Assembly: GCA_937995995.1 (NCBI GenBank)
Contig: CALKIP010000267.1
Span: 1 to 30,665, forward strand
Direction: 5' to 3'
Origin: an uncultured bacterium
Lineage (GTDB): Bacteria; Gemmatimonadota; Gemmatimonadetes; Longimicrobiales; RSA9
Length of the DNA: 30,665 bases
In this document: positions 14,972 through 25,293 of the stretch, piece by piece
Layout: each line of letters starts with the position of its first letter
Position numbering within the stretch: position 1 is the stretch's first letter
The notes under the pieces: generated by a model
Database searches by the model: none
Told to the model about the DNA's origin: nothing
Seen by the model: the letters and a program-made list of their open reading frames with translations, nothing else
Translations under genes and position numbers: made by a program

Positions 14972-15895
14972 CTAGGCGGCGAAGCTCTCGAGTGCGGTGC
15001 CGAGCTCGCCCTCGCGGAGCCGCTTGAGCGCGCGGTCCCGGAGCTGGCGCACCCGCTCACGCGTCACGCCCAGCATGTTGCCGATCTCCTCGAGCGTGTG
15101 CTCGCGCCCGCCTTCGAGTCCGAAGTAGAGGCGCAGCACGCGTGCGTCCCGCGGCGTGAGGGTGTCGAGGGCACGCTCGATCTGCTCGGCCATGAGCCGC
15201 TCCTCGACCGTGGCCTCCGTCTCGAGTGCCTCCTCGGCGATGAAGCGCTCGACCAGCTGGCTGTCGTCGCTGTCGCCGATCGGCGAGTCCAGCCGGATCT
15301 CGGCCGCGTTCAGCGTCTGCAGCGACTCCAGCGTCTCGGGCGTCAGCTTGGCCGCCTCGGCCAGCTCCTCCGTAGTGGGATCCCGACCCAGCTCCTGCTT
15401 GAGCCGCTCCCGCTCGCGGAAGATGCGCGCCAGGTCACTCGCGCGATTCAGCGGCACGCGCACCGCACGGCCCTGGTTGGCCAGCGACGACAGGATCGCT
15501 TGACGGATCCACCACACGGCGTACGAAATGAACTTCACGCCCTGGTCCGGATCGAACTTCCGGGCCGCCGTAACCAGCCCGACATTCCCGTCCTGGATCA
15601 GATCGATCAACGAGACGCCGCGGTTCTGGTACTTCTTCGCCACGCTGATGACGAAGCGAAGGTTCGCACGCACCAGCTTCTGGACCGCCTCCTCGTCACC
15701 TGCCTGTGCACGACGACCCAGCTCGATCTCCTCCTCCGGCGTGATCAACTCGTGCTTACTCACATCCCGAAGGTACTGATCGAGTGCCGTGCGCTCCTCG
15801 GCGGTGCCGCCGACGAGACTCGGCGACAGCTCACCAGTGGCGCGGCGACGCTTCCTGCGTCCCTTTCTCTCCCGTGTATCCGGCGTGGTGGCCAT
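14972..15895 (-). CDS. RpoD/SigA-type RNA polymerase sigma factor, short form
   Basis: The 307-residue protein has a basic N-terminal tail of about 25 residues, region 1.2 (QYLRDVSKHELITPEEEIELGRR), region 2 (ANLRFVISVAKKYQNRG, then DLIQDGNVGLVTAARKFDP and the -10 reading KFISYAVWWIRQAI), region 3, and region 4 ending with the -35 helix-turn-helix LEEIGNMLGVTRERVRQLRDRALKRL. It lacks region 1.1 and the long non-conserved insert of E. coli RpoD. In several phyla such short proteins are the housekeeping sigma, so it may be primary; a group 2 role is the alternative. I use ATG 15895; TTG 15910 is in frame upstream. The rsgA ribosome binding site overlaps its stop. Confidence 0.9.
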   Translation of the reverse strand: MATTPDTRERKGRRKRRRATGELSPSLVGGTAEERTALDQYLRDVSKHELITPEEEIELGRRAQAGDEEAVQKLVRANLRFVISVAKKYQNRGVSLIDLIQDGNVGLVTAARKFDPDQGVKFISYAVWWIRQAILSSLANQGRAVRVPLNRASDLARIFRERERLKQELGRDPTTEELAEAAKLTPETLESLQTLNAAEIRLDSPIGDSDDSQLVERFIAEEALETEATVEERLMAEQIERALDTLTPRDARVLRLYFGLEGGREHTLEEIGNMLGVTRERVRQLRDRALKRLREGELGTALESFAA

Positions 15896-16408
15896 CAGAC
15901 CCCTAATCAATTTCTATGTCTCACACAGCCGCAGTGGCAGCACCGCGCTGCGCGCCTACGGACCGATGCAAGGATTCTGCCGACAAAAGTGCCCGTCGCT
16001 GCGAGTGCGTCGACGGGCGGGCGCCTTGTGCAAAGCCGCCGTGGCCATCTAACCCCGAGCGCCGCATCCGGGTTCCCGGAACGCGGGCAGGGAGCGACGG
16101 TTGACTCACCCTCGGCAACGAGAGCCGGCCATTATGACGTCCTCACGCCGTTTCCGCAAGAGCGGGTGCCAACGTGGCGTGATTTTCGTCGGATCCATGG
16201 TTGCCGGTACGGGCCTGGAGCCGCTTCGAGGCGTCCGCCCGGTACCCGGGGACGGTCGGGCGCGCACACGTGAGCCTGCTTTTCCTGGCAGCGCCGGACG
16301 GTGATACGGGGTATGTGTCTTGCACCCCGGCCCGTTCGGGCGGCCGCGGCTTTCGGACACCGTCGCGCGGCATTCTGATTCGACGCTGCAACCATACCAG
16401 GTGGATCC
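15896..16408 (+). other. 513 bp without a convincing gene
   Basis: This stretch separates the sigma factor gene (minus) from a small plus-strand ORF. Short open frames exist on both strands, for example 16197-16304, but none has both a ribosome binding site and protein-like composition. One 8-bp hairpin (15991-16018) is listed separately. TTGACT occurs at 16102-16107 but with no -10 at a usable distance. It must hold the promoter of the sigma-rsgA operon, which I could not locate. A small RNA is possible but not shown. Confidence 0.5.
15991..16018 (-). terminator. Hairpin followed on the minus strand by ACTTTTG
   Basis: GCCCGTCG (15991-15998) and CGACGGGC (16011-16018) pair perfectly around 12 nt. 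Read on the minus strand the stem is followed by ACTTTTGTC, resembling a weak intrinsic terminator. It would end a minus-strand transcript coming from 16.0-16.4 kb, where no gene is seen, about 100 bp ahead of the sigma factor gene. Confidence 0.3.
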
Positions 16409-16618
16409 ATGACCGACGACTTGAAACGAGACGTTCAGGACGACTACGGCATCAAGAAGCGCGTCACGGAGCGCACACAGGGGCCACGGGAGCGGCGGGC
16501 TCGGACGGCGGGGACGGACCGCGACTTCGACGAGCGCGGGACATCGGACAACCAGGGGCACGGCCACCCCCGCGAGGAGTCCCGGCCGCAGCTCGACCGC
16601 CCCGCAGGCGACACCTGA
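16409..16618 (+). CDS. Small hydrophilic hypothetical protein
   Basis: The 69-residue ORF begins at an ATG preceded by AGGTGG at 4 nt. The peptide is rich in Asp, Arg, Glu, Gly and Thr, with no hydrophobic segment, no Cys and a likely disordered nature (for example KRVTERTQGPRERRARTAG). Codons show the G/C third-position bias of the neighbours for most of its length. It could be a stress-type disordered protein, but I recognise no family. It converges with a lipoprotein gene whose stop is 10 bp away. Moderate doubt remains that it is expressed. Confidence 0.45.
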   Translation: MTDDLKRDVQDDYGIKKRVTERTQGPRERRARTAGTDRDFDERGTSDNQGHGHPREESRPQLDRPAGDT

Positions 16619-16628
16619 GGCGACCCGC

Positions 16629-17180
16629 TCAGGGCTGACCGATCGATTCCCGGTCGATCCCCGTCGGCATGGAGTCGATGGTGAACGACGCGAGGAGCGA
16701 GTCGAGTGAGGGCGGCGGTCGGCGACCGTCGGATTCCGCGATGTGGTTGCGAAGCGTGGCCACCGATTCGCGCAGGCGTTCGATGTCCCGGCGGATGTTC
16801 GCCTCCGGCTCGTCGCGCCGGATCTGGGCGACCACACGGTCCGCGAGGGCCTGGAGCTGGCGCAGCCAGCTCTCGACTCCGTAGGCGATGGAAAGCCACG
16901 CCACTGCAGGCTCGGACTCGAGGAGCCGATCGGTGATCGCTTCCGCGCGATAGACGTGCGCGTACGCCTGTACATCGAGCCTGTCCCTGGCGAGCGCCGC
17001 ATCGAGCTCGCCCTGGAGCCGCGCCAGCTTCTCCTCGATCGACATCGATTCACGCACTGGCGCGATCAACGCTGCCGGCGGAGGAGGCGGCTCCGACATC
17101 CGATCCTCTTCCGGCGCCGGCTGACACCCCGCGAGCACGATCCACGGGAGCGAGACGAAGATGCGCAGCGATCGTTTCAT
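16629..17180 (-). CDS. Coiled-coil lipoprotein of unknown function
   Basis: The 183-residue precursor has a lipoprotein signal (MKRSLRIFVSLPWIVLAGC, Cys19), a Pro-rich linker (EPPPPPAALIAP), then a helical domain of about 140 residues. Two heptad-like helices are visible: IEEKLARLQGELDAALARD and, further on, ANIRRDIERLRESVATLRNH. The end is short and polar. It lies divergent to the PP2C phosphatase gene with 72 bp between starts. GGAGA sits 5 nt before ATG 17180, which fixes the start; the open frame upstream to 17372 overlaps the phosphatase gene. No function can be assigned. Confidence 0.75.
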   Translation of the reverse strand: MKRSLRIFVSLPWIVLAGCQPAPEEDRMSEPPPPPAALIAPVRESMSIEEKLARLQGELDAALARDRLDVQAYAHVYRAEAITDRLLESEPAVAWLSIAYGVESWLRQLQALADRVVAQIRRDEPEANIRRDIERLRESVATLRNHIAESDGRRPPPSLDSLLASFTIDSMPTGIDRESIGQP

Positions 17181-17217
17181 GGCAGTCTCCGATCGCGGGC
17201 AATCCGCGTGCCGGGTC

Positions 17218-17246
17218 TTGCCGGGCCGCGTCCACGGACCTAGCCT
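17218..17246 (+). promoter_or_regulatory. Promoter placed for a leaderless PP2C transcript
   Basis: TTGCCG (17218-17223) and TAGCCT (17241-17246) are 17 bp apart. A start site 7 nt after the -10 falls on the A of the ATG at 17253. No ribosome binding site precedes that ATG, which agrees with a leaderless mRNA. Confidence 0.45.
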
Positions 17247-17252
17247 TCCCCG

Positions 17253-17987
17253 ATGAACTGGCACGCGACGGGGATCACGGACCGCGGCCTGCGCCGCTCC
17301 ACGAACGAGGATGTGTACCGGGTCCGTGAGGATGTCGGTCTCTTCCTCGTCGCCGACGGGATGGGCGGACACGCGGCGGGAGAAGTAGCGAGCGCGATCG
17401 CCGCCGATGTCGTCGAACGGGAGGGCGCCGACGCCCTAATGGAGGGTGTACCGATCGGTCCGGCGCTCCGACAGGCCGTGCGACACGCGCACCACGCCAT
17501 TCTCGCGCGCGCCGCCGAGGAGCCCGAGAAGGCAGGGATGGGCACGACGATCACCGCGCTCACGCTGCACCCGAACGAGGCGCGCTTCCAGATCGCACAC
17601 GTAGGCGACTCACGTGCCTACCGGCTCCGCGGGGGCACGCTGGAGCAGCTGACCACGGATCACACCTGGGTCCAACGCGAGGTCGAGACCGGCCGCCTCT
17701 CTCCCACCGAGGCCCGCGCGCACCCTTACGCCAACATCCTGACTCGCGCACTCGGCACTCCGGGTGAGGAGCCCGAGATCGACCTCGTGGAGGGCGACGT
17801 CGTCGCCGGCGACCTGCTCCTGCTCTGCACCGATGGCGTGACCAGCCTGATCGAGGATGACGATCTCCACGCGATCGTCGGCCAGTCGCTGCCGCTCGAG
17901 ACCCTCGCGGCTCAGATCGTCGAGGCCGCCCGCATCCGCGGTGGCCATGACAACATCACCGCGATCCTGATCCGAGCAACGGCGTAG
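17253..17987 (+). CDS. PP2C-family serine/threonine protein phosphatase
   Basis: This 244-residue, single-domain protein is of the bacterial Stp/PrpC type, which removes phosphate from proteins phosphorylated by Ser/Thr kinases. Metal-binding and signature motifs are all present: TDRGLRRSTNED (Asp20), VADGMGGHAAGEVAS (Asp35-Gly36), the central HVGDSRAYRLRGG, LLLCTDGVTSLIEDDD, and GGHDNITAIL at the end. No membrane segment is seen, so it is cytosolic. No kinase gene lies nearby. Its 3' end overlaps the converging HD-domain gene by 32 bp, so the two transcripts can form an antisense overlap. Confidence 0.94.
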   Translation: MNWHATGITDRGLRRSTNEDVYRVREDVGLFLVADGMGGHAAGEVASAIAADVVEREGADALMEGVPIGPALRQAVRHAHHAILARAAEEPEKAGMGTTITALTLHPNEARFQIAHVGDSRAYRLRGGTLEQLTTDHTWVQREVETGRLSPTEARAHPYANILTRALGTPGEEPEIDLVEGDVVAGDLLLLCTDGVTSLIEDDDLHAIVGQSLPLETLAAQIVEAARIRGGHDNITAILIRATA

Positions 17988-19329
17988 CCTCCTCCAGGCG
18001 ACGCTGCATCTCGTCCGCACTCGACAAGGCCAGTTCCGCGACTGCCTCGGGCGCCACTTCGCGGCGCTCACCCAGCGTGAAGAGCCGCAGCACCCGTGCG
18101 GTCTGGTAGAGCGCATCGGCGATCCGCGGCAACCCGATCAGCCCTGCCCGCCCACCGGGCCCCAGGCGGATCACCTCGCCGGTGTGCCGCTGCACCAGCA
18201 GATCGAGACCGAACATCGCCGGCTTCTCCGGATAGTCCAGGAAGACGTCGCCCGGGGGCAGCTCCAGCTCCTCGGCGAGACGCTCCTCGACTCGCCGCTT
18301 GAGCGGCGTGTCGGTCGTGAGCCAGCCGCCGACCTCGTCTCCATCCAGGTCGGCCGCCACAACCTCCGCCGCGCGCTTCGGCAGCCGTCGTGCCCGCAGC
18401 ATGGTCACCCAGCGGCCGACCCGTGCGGCGCCACCTGCCCCGCCCCCCTCCGCCTTCATGTCCCGACCGGCCTCCACCTGGGCCTTCGCCTCCAGCAGGA
18501 AGAGCAGCGCTTCATCGGTGCGGCCGACCAGATCATCGGGCTCGACCAAGCCGGCGTCCAGCGCCTCGGCCACGATCCGCTTGTACATGACGGTCGCGGC
18601 CCGCACGGCGTGATGCCAGTAGACGTTGCGAAACATCTGGTACTTCGCGAAAAGAAGCGATTCCAGCGCCGCAACACCCTTTTCGCGAACGCCCAGCTCG
18701 AGCCGCCCGGTCTCGGGATCCTCGAGCACGACCAGGGCGTGGAGCAGCCGGTCGACGTCGACCTCGCCGTACGGCACGCCGCAGAAGCGGGCGTCGCGCT
18801 TGAGGTACTCGATCTTGTCGAGGTCGAGACTTCCGCTGACCAGCCCCTGGAGCGGGCTCGACGACTGCCCGCGGATCATCGCCTCGATCCGCTCCGGCCC
18901 GTCCGGTGCGACCGATTCCAGCGCGCCGCGCACCTCGGGGTCGCGGAAGAACCGCCCGACCAGCGTCTCGTGGTGCCCGGGGATGCGCCCCTCTTCCAGC
19001 TCCTCGATCGCGTGGGAATAGGGATAGTGCCCGATGTCGTGCAGCAGCGCCGCGAGTGGGACCAGCCGCCGCTCGACCGGGTCGATCCGCGCCAGCCCGC
19101 CCTGTTCGTCGAGCACCGCGAGCGCCCTCTGCGCAAGATGATAGACGCCGAGTGCGTGATCGAATCGCGTGTGCGTCGCACCCGGGTAGATGAGGTACGC
19201 AAGGCCGAGCTGCCGGATGTAGCGCAGTCGCTGGAACGCGGGCGAGTCGATGATGCGCACCGCGGTCCCATCGAGCCGGATCGTGTCCCAGAGCGGGTCG
19301 CGGACCGTGATGGCTCGGGTGTCGGTCAT
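17956..19329 (-). CDS. HD-domain phosphohydrolase (COG1078/dNTPase-like)
   Basis: The 457-residue protein has the metal-binding HD set: His58 in TRFDHALGVYHLA, His97-Asp98 in ALLHDIGHYPYSHAIE, and Asp169 in SGSLDLDKIEYLKRDA. These match the SAMHD1/YwfO-like group, which hydrolyses dGTP or other nucleotides; the substrate here is not predictable. The Cys/Gly patch ARFCGVPYGEVD after the last motif is typical. The C-terminal half is a helical domain with a Gly/Ala-rich break at about 305-320. The start is ATG 19329, 67 bp past the pckA terminator hairpin. The open frame continues to 20118 but that portion lies within pckA. It overlaps the PP2C gene by 32 bp at the 3' end. Confidence 0.9.
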   Translation of the reverse strand: MTDTRAITVRDPLWDTIRLDGTAVRIIDSPAFQRLRYIRQLGLAYLIYPGATHTRFDHALGVYHLAQRALAVLDEQGGLARIDPVERRLVPLAALLHDIGHYPYSHAIEELEEGRIPGHHETLVGRFFRDPEVRGALESVAPDGPERIEAMIRGQSSSPLQGLVSGSLDLDKIEYLKRDARFCGVPYGEVDVDRLLHALVVLEDPETGRLELGVREKGVAALESLLFAKYQMFRNVYWHHAVRAATVMYKRIVAEALDAGLVEPDDLVGRTDEALLFLLEAKAQVEAGRDMKAEGGGAGGAARVGRWVTMLRARRLPKRAAEVVAADLDGDEVGGWLTTDTPLKRRVEERLAEELELPPGDVFLDYPEKPAMFGLDLLVQRHTGEVIRLGPGGRAGLIGLPRIADALYQTARVLRLFTLGERREVAPEAVAELALSSADEMQRRLEEATPLLGSGSR

Positions 19330-19395
19330 TGGGCCCTGAAGGTTGGTGGTATGGGGAACGGTACGGCGAGTGGATGGGAAGGGTTTGGGCGGGCG

Positions 19396-19427
19396 CGAGC
19401 GCGTGGGTCGACAAACCCACGCGCTCG
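19396..19427 (-). terminator. Perfect 13-bp hairpin after pckA
   Basis: CGAGCGCGTGGGT (19396-19408) and ACCCACGCGCTCG (19415-19427) pair fully with a 6-nt loop, 24 bp past the pckA stop. There is no T-tract on the minus strand; a purine-poor CGCCCGCCC follows. Confidence 0.65.
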
Positions 19428-19451
19428 ATCGAGCCCTCGCCCTGCGAGGCC

Positions 19452-21047
19452 TCAGTCCACCTTCGGCCCGGCCGCCCGCACCGCTTCCGAGACGTTCGCG
19501 GCGAACTTCTCGAAGTTCTCGCGGAACATAGCGGCCAGCTCCTTCGCCTGCTCGTCGTAGGCGGCGGGATCGGCCCAGGTCTGCCGCGGCATGAGCACCT
19601 CGTCCGGCACGCCGGGGATGCTCTCCGGCACGTGGAGCCCGAAGATCGGGTCCTGTCGGGTCGGCACGTCGTCGAGCTTGCCGCTGATCGCCGCATCCAC
19701 CATGGCGCGGGTGTAGGCCAGCTTCATGCGCGAGCCCACGCCGTAGGCGCCGCCGGTCCAGCCGGTGTTGACCAGCCAGCACTGGACGTTGTGCTCCTCC
19801 ACCTTCTCGCCGAGCATGCGCGCGTAGGTCGACGGCGGGAGCGGCAGGAACGGCGCGCCGAAACAGGCGCTGAAGGTGGCCTTCGGCTCGGTGACGCCGC
19901 GCTCCGTCCCGGCGACCTTGGCGGTGTAGCCGGAGAGGAAGTGGTACATCGCCTGCTCGCGGGTCAGCTTCGCGATCGGCGGGAGCACGCCGAACGCGTC
20001 GGCGGTCAGGAACATCACGTGGTTCGGGTGTCCGCCCTGCCCGCTCGGCACCGCGCCCTCGATGAACTCCAGCGGGTAGGACGAGCGGGTGTTCTCCGTC
20101 AGGTCGTCGGCATCCCAATCGACCTCACGGGTGTCGGGATCCATGACCACGTTCTCGAGGATCGCGCCGAAGCGGCGGCTCGCGCCGTAGATCAGCGGCT
20201 CACCCTCGGCCGAGAGGCGGATCACCTTGGCGTAGTTGCCGCCCTCGAAGTTGAAGACGCCCGACTCGGACCAGCCGTGCTCGTCGTCGCCGATCAGGTG
20301 CCGCGACGGATCCGTCGACAGCGTCGTCTTGCCGGTGCCCGAGAGGCCGAAGAAGAGCGCCACATCCCCCTCGCTCCCCACGTTCGCGGAGCAGTGCATC
20401 GACAGCACGCCCTGAAGCGGGAGCAGGTAGTTCATGACCGAGAAGATCGACTTCTTGATCTCGCCGGCGTAGCGCGTGCCGCCGATGAGGACCGTCCGCT
20501 CGCCGAAGTTGATGACGACGAAGGCACCGGAGTTCGTGCCGTGGACCTCGGGGTCGGCCTGGAGCTCCGGCGCATGCAGCACCGTGAAGCCCGGCTCGAA
20601 GTCCTTGCGCTCCTCATCCGTCGGCGTGATGAACATGTTGTGAACGAAGAGCGAGTGCCACGCACCGGTGCTGATCACGCGGACGTTGAGCCGGTACTCC
20701 GGATCGGCGCCCGCGTAGACGTCGGAGACGTAGAGCTCCTGGTCCTGCAGGTATTCACGCACGTGGTCGAGCAGCTTCGCGTAGTGCTCCTGCGTCATCG
20801 GCACGTTCACGCCGCCCCACGCGATCTTCTCCTCGCTCGACGGCTCACGGACCGTGAACTTGTCCTTCGGCGAGCGGCCGGTGAACGGCGTGGTACGCGC
20901 CACGAAGGCGCCGTGCTTCGAGAGCGAGCCCTCACCGCGCCGGATCGCCTGCTCGACCAGGGCTGCGGGCGGAAGATTCCAGTGGACCGGTCCGCGAGCC
21001 TTCAGACCGTGACGGGTCAAGTCCCCGGTCAGTGTCATCGTAGTCAC
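19452..21047 (-). CDS. pckA: Phosphoenolpyruvate carboxykinase (ATP)
   Basis: The product is 531 residues, the usual length for ATP-type PEPCK, which turns oxaloacetate and ATP into PEP for gluconeogenesis. Diagnostic motifs: TGRSPKDKFTV in the N-terminal domain, the P-loop GLSGTGKTTLS, the metal loop IGDDEHGWSESGVFNFEGG, and RSSYPLEFI. The start is GTG 21047, with GAGG 6 nt upstream; the ATG three codons later has no properly spaced site. It begins 12 bp after maeB, in the same operon. With maeB it drains C4 acids towards PEP and pyruvate, suggesting growth on amino or organic acids. A perfect hairpin follows the stop. Confidence 0.97.
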   Translation of the reverse strand: MTTMTLTGDLTRHGLKARGPVHWNLPPAALVEQAIRRGEGSLSKHGAFVARTTPFTGRSPKDKFTVREPSSEEKIAWGGVNVPMTQEHYAKLLDHVREYLQDQELYVSDVYAGADPEYRLNVRVISTGAWHSLFVHNMFITPTDEERKDFEPGFTVLHAPELQADPEVHGTNSGAFVVINFGERTVLIGGTRYAGEIKKSIFSVMNYLLPLQGVLSMHCSANVGSEGDVALFFGLSGTGKTTLSTDPSRHLIGDDEHGWSESGVFNFEGGNYAKVIRLSAEGEPLIYGASRRFGAILENVVMDPDTREVDWDADDLTENTRSSYPLEFIEGAVPSGQGGHPNHVMFLTADAFGVLPPIAKLTREQAMYHFLSGYTAKVAGTERGVTEPKATFSACFGAPFLPLPPSTYARMLGEKVEEHNVQCWLVNTGWTGGAYGVGSRMKLAYTRAMVDAAISGKLDDVPTRQDPIFGLHVPESIPGVPDEVLMPRQTWADPAAYDEQAKELAAMFRENFEKFAANVSEAVRAAGPKVD

Positions 21048-21059
21048 TCGTTGCCTCGT

Positions 21060-23330
<2,271 letters not shown>

Positions 23331-23387
23331 GGTCTGCTCTTTTCCTGCAACCGGCCAGAGTGGCCGTTCTGTTGTTGAAAAAGTGCT

Positions 23388-23417
23388 AGGTTACGCCCTG
23401 ATCACGTGTTGTGTCAA
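23388..23417 (-). promoter_or_regulatory. Promoter of the maeB-pckA operon
   Basis: On the minus strand a perfect TTGACA (23417-23412) is followed after 18 bp by TAACCT (23393-23388). The start site would be near 23381, leaving a leader of about 50 nt. The -10 region reads TAGGTTA on the plus strand, so it also offers a plus-strand -10-like TAGGTT facing the barrel gene. Confidence 0.65.
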
Positions 23418-23475
23418 GTCGCGCCGGTGCGGTGGGGCTGGATCCCCGCCGCCTGGGCCGGTGTACGCCCCGGCC

Positions 23476-25269
23476 ATGTGGCACACCCTGCTCGCGCTTC
23501 TCCTCCTGGCCGGCGTCACCCCCTTCGCGTGGGCGCAGCAGACGGCGCCGCGCGACGACGCCTCGACCACGGCGCCGGCGTGCGAAATCGGCGTCGTCTC
23601 CGTCATCTTCATCGACAACCACTCGATCTTCGACATGACGGACCCGGAGCGCGAGCGGCGCTTCGACTGGGCGTACCGACTGGCGAACGCGCTGCACGTG
23701 CGGACACGGGCGGAGGTGATCGAGCGCGAGCTTCTCGTGCGAAAGGGCGACTGTCTCGACCCGATGCTGCTCGAGGAGTCGGAGCGCTTGCTCCGTGCCT
23801 ACCCCTTCCTCTCGCGCGTCGATGTCTTCGCCATCCCCCAGCCGGACGGCACGCACCACGTCGTGGTGGACACGCAGGACGAGTGGAGCACCCAGGTCGA
23901 CCTGCGCATCGGGCTGAACGACGGACTCGATTTCAGCGGGCTGCGGCTGCGCGAGCTCAATCTGCTCGGCACCGGGCGGATGCTCGAGTTCTTCTATCTC
24001 GAAGACGATGAGAACCGGGAGTACGGGATCGGCTACGAGACGCCCCAGCTCTTTCGCACACGCTGGGACATGAGGCTCGCCGCAGGCCGCTCCCGTGCCG
24101 GGAGCTTCGTGCGCCAGTCGGTCGCCTACCCGTTCGTGGGCGAGGTGGGGCGCTGGGCCGCGCGCCAGTCGCTGAGGCGCGAGGACCGATTCTTCGGCTA
24201 CGCCCCGGCCCGGGCGAATGCGAACCAGCTTCTCCTGCCAGTGGCGGAGAAGGAGGTCGAGTTCGCCCTCATCGGCCGCTCGGGCCGCGTCGGCGCCTTG
24301 ACCACCTACGGCGCGGCGATCAGCTACACCGGGCTGGCGTACCCGGGCGGCGAGTCCGCGATCGAATGGGAGGGCACGGATGGGTTCGCGGCCGTCGATG
24401 AAGCGACGGCGGCGGCGATCCGGCGCCAGAGGACGGAGCTCGAGTCGCTGCGCCTGCTCTTCCTCGTGGGCCGTCGCAACATCGAGTGGATCAAGCGCCG
24501 CGGCCTGGACAGCATGCGCGGCCAGCAAGACGTCCGGCTCGGCACCGAGGTCGAGCTCGCCATCGGCGGCTCGCTCCCCGGCAGCAGCGACGACGAGGGC
24601 GACCTCTTCACCGGCGTCTCCCTCTACGGCGGCGTCGAACTCGGCAGCTTCCTGGTCACGAGCCGCCTCAACGTCGACGGCCGCCGCGACTTCGGCGCGC
24701 AGCACTCGGCCCAGGCGTGGAAGGACATCTTTGCCGATGCGGAAGCCCTGATCTACTGGCGCCCTGGATCGGCGGCGCGTCACACCTTCGTGCTGCGAGT
24801 GGCGGGGACCGGTGGCTGGGAGACACGCACACCGTTCCAGCTCACCCTCGGCGGCGATCTGGGCCTGCGCGGCTACGACCGCCTCCACTTCCCGGGTGGG
24901 CAGCGGGCGCTCCTCTCCCTCGAGGACCGCGTCTACTTCGGCTGGCCGTTCCGCGATGTGCTCGACCTGGGCGGCACCCTCTTCCTCGACGTGGGCAGGG
25001 TCTGGCCCGGCGATGTTCCCTTCGGCGTCGACTCCGGCTGGCGCGCCGCCGCGGGACTCGGGCTGCGCGGCTCGTTCCCGAGTGGCGGTCGCACGACGTA
25101 CCGCATCGACCTGGCCTGGCCGCTCACCCACGGCGCGTCCTGGCGCGATGCACGGCTGGTCCTCTCGATCGGCGAGATCCTCGGCATCGGCTCACGGCGC
25201 GGCGACGACCGCCGCAGGGACGACCGCCAGCTCCAACCCACCGCCGAAGCGTTCCACTTTCCCCGATAG
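23476..25269 (+). CDS. Omp85/BamA-TamA-like outer-membrane protein with POTRA region
   Basis: The 597-residue precursor has a signal peptide (MWHTLLALLLLAGVTPFAWAQ). A POTRA-like domain follows at about 35-135 (VVSVIFIDNHSIFD, then IERELLVRKGDCLDPMLLEESERLLRAY cut by a proline turn, and a VDTQDEWST end). After it comes a beta-barrel with the Omp85-like elements GGDLGLRGYD and an interrupted GGTLFLDVGRVW strand near the C-terminus. This resembles surface-antigen (Omp85) proteins of unknown cargo; BamA proper normally has five POTRAs, so this is not BamA. The start at ATG 23476 has no ribosome binding site; GTG 23461 is the alternative. A polar Asp/Arg-rich tail follows the last strand, unusual for this class. 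Confidence 0.72.
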   Translation: MWHTLLALLLLAGVTPFAWAQQTAPRDDASTTAPACEIGVVSVIFIDNHSIFDMTDPERERRFDWAYRLANALHVRTRAEVIERELLVRKGDCLDPMLLEESERLLRAYPFLSRVDVFAIPQPDGTHHVVVDTQDEWSTQVDLRIGLNDGLDFSGLRLRELNLLGTGRMLEFFYLEDDENREYGIGYETPQLFRTRWDMRLAAGRSRAGSFVRQSVAYPFVGEVGRWAARQSLRREDRFFGYAPARANANQLLLPVAEKEVEFALIGRSGRVGALTTYGAAISYTGLAYPGGESAIEWEGTDGFAAVDEATAAAIRRQRTELESLRLLFLVGRRNIEWIKRRGLDSMRGQQDVRLGTEVELAIGGSLPGSSDDEGDLFTGVSLYGGVELGSFLVTSRLNVDGRRDFGAQHSAQAWKDIFADAEALIYWRPGSAARHTFVLRVAGTGGWETRTPFQLTLGGDLGLRGYDRLHFPGGQRALLSLEDRVYFGWPFRDVLDLGGTLFLDVGRVWPGDVPFGVDSGWRAAAGLGLRGSFPSGGRTTYRIDLAWPLTHGASWRDARLVLSIGEILGIGSRRGDDRRRDDRQLQPTAEAFHFPR

Positions 25270-25293
25270 CGGATCGACGACATCTTGTCCGCC

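Noticed and set aside
16102..16140. TTGACT with a later CATTATGA as a promoter
   Set aside because: The spacing is about 23-24 bp, too long for a sigma-70 promoter.
16101..16304. Short plus-strand open frame in the sigma-factor upstream gap
   Set aside because: No ribosome binding site, unusual composition and no match to a known family.
23386..25131. Minus-strand open frame of 581 codons
   Set aside because: It is a shadow of the Omp85-like gene; the plus-strand product has a signal peptide and barrel motifs.
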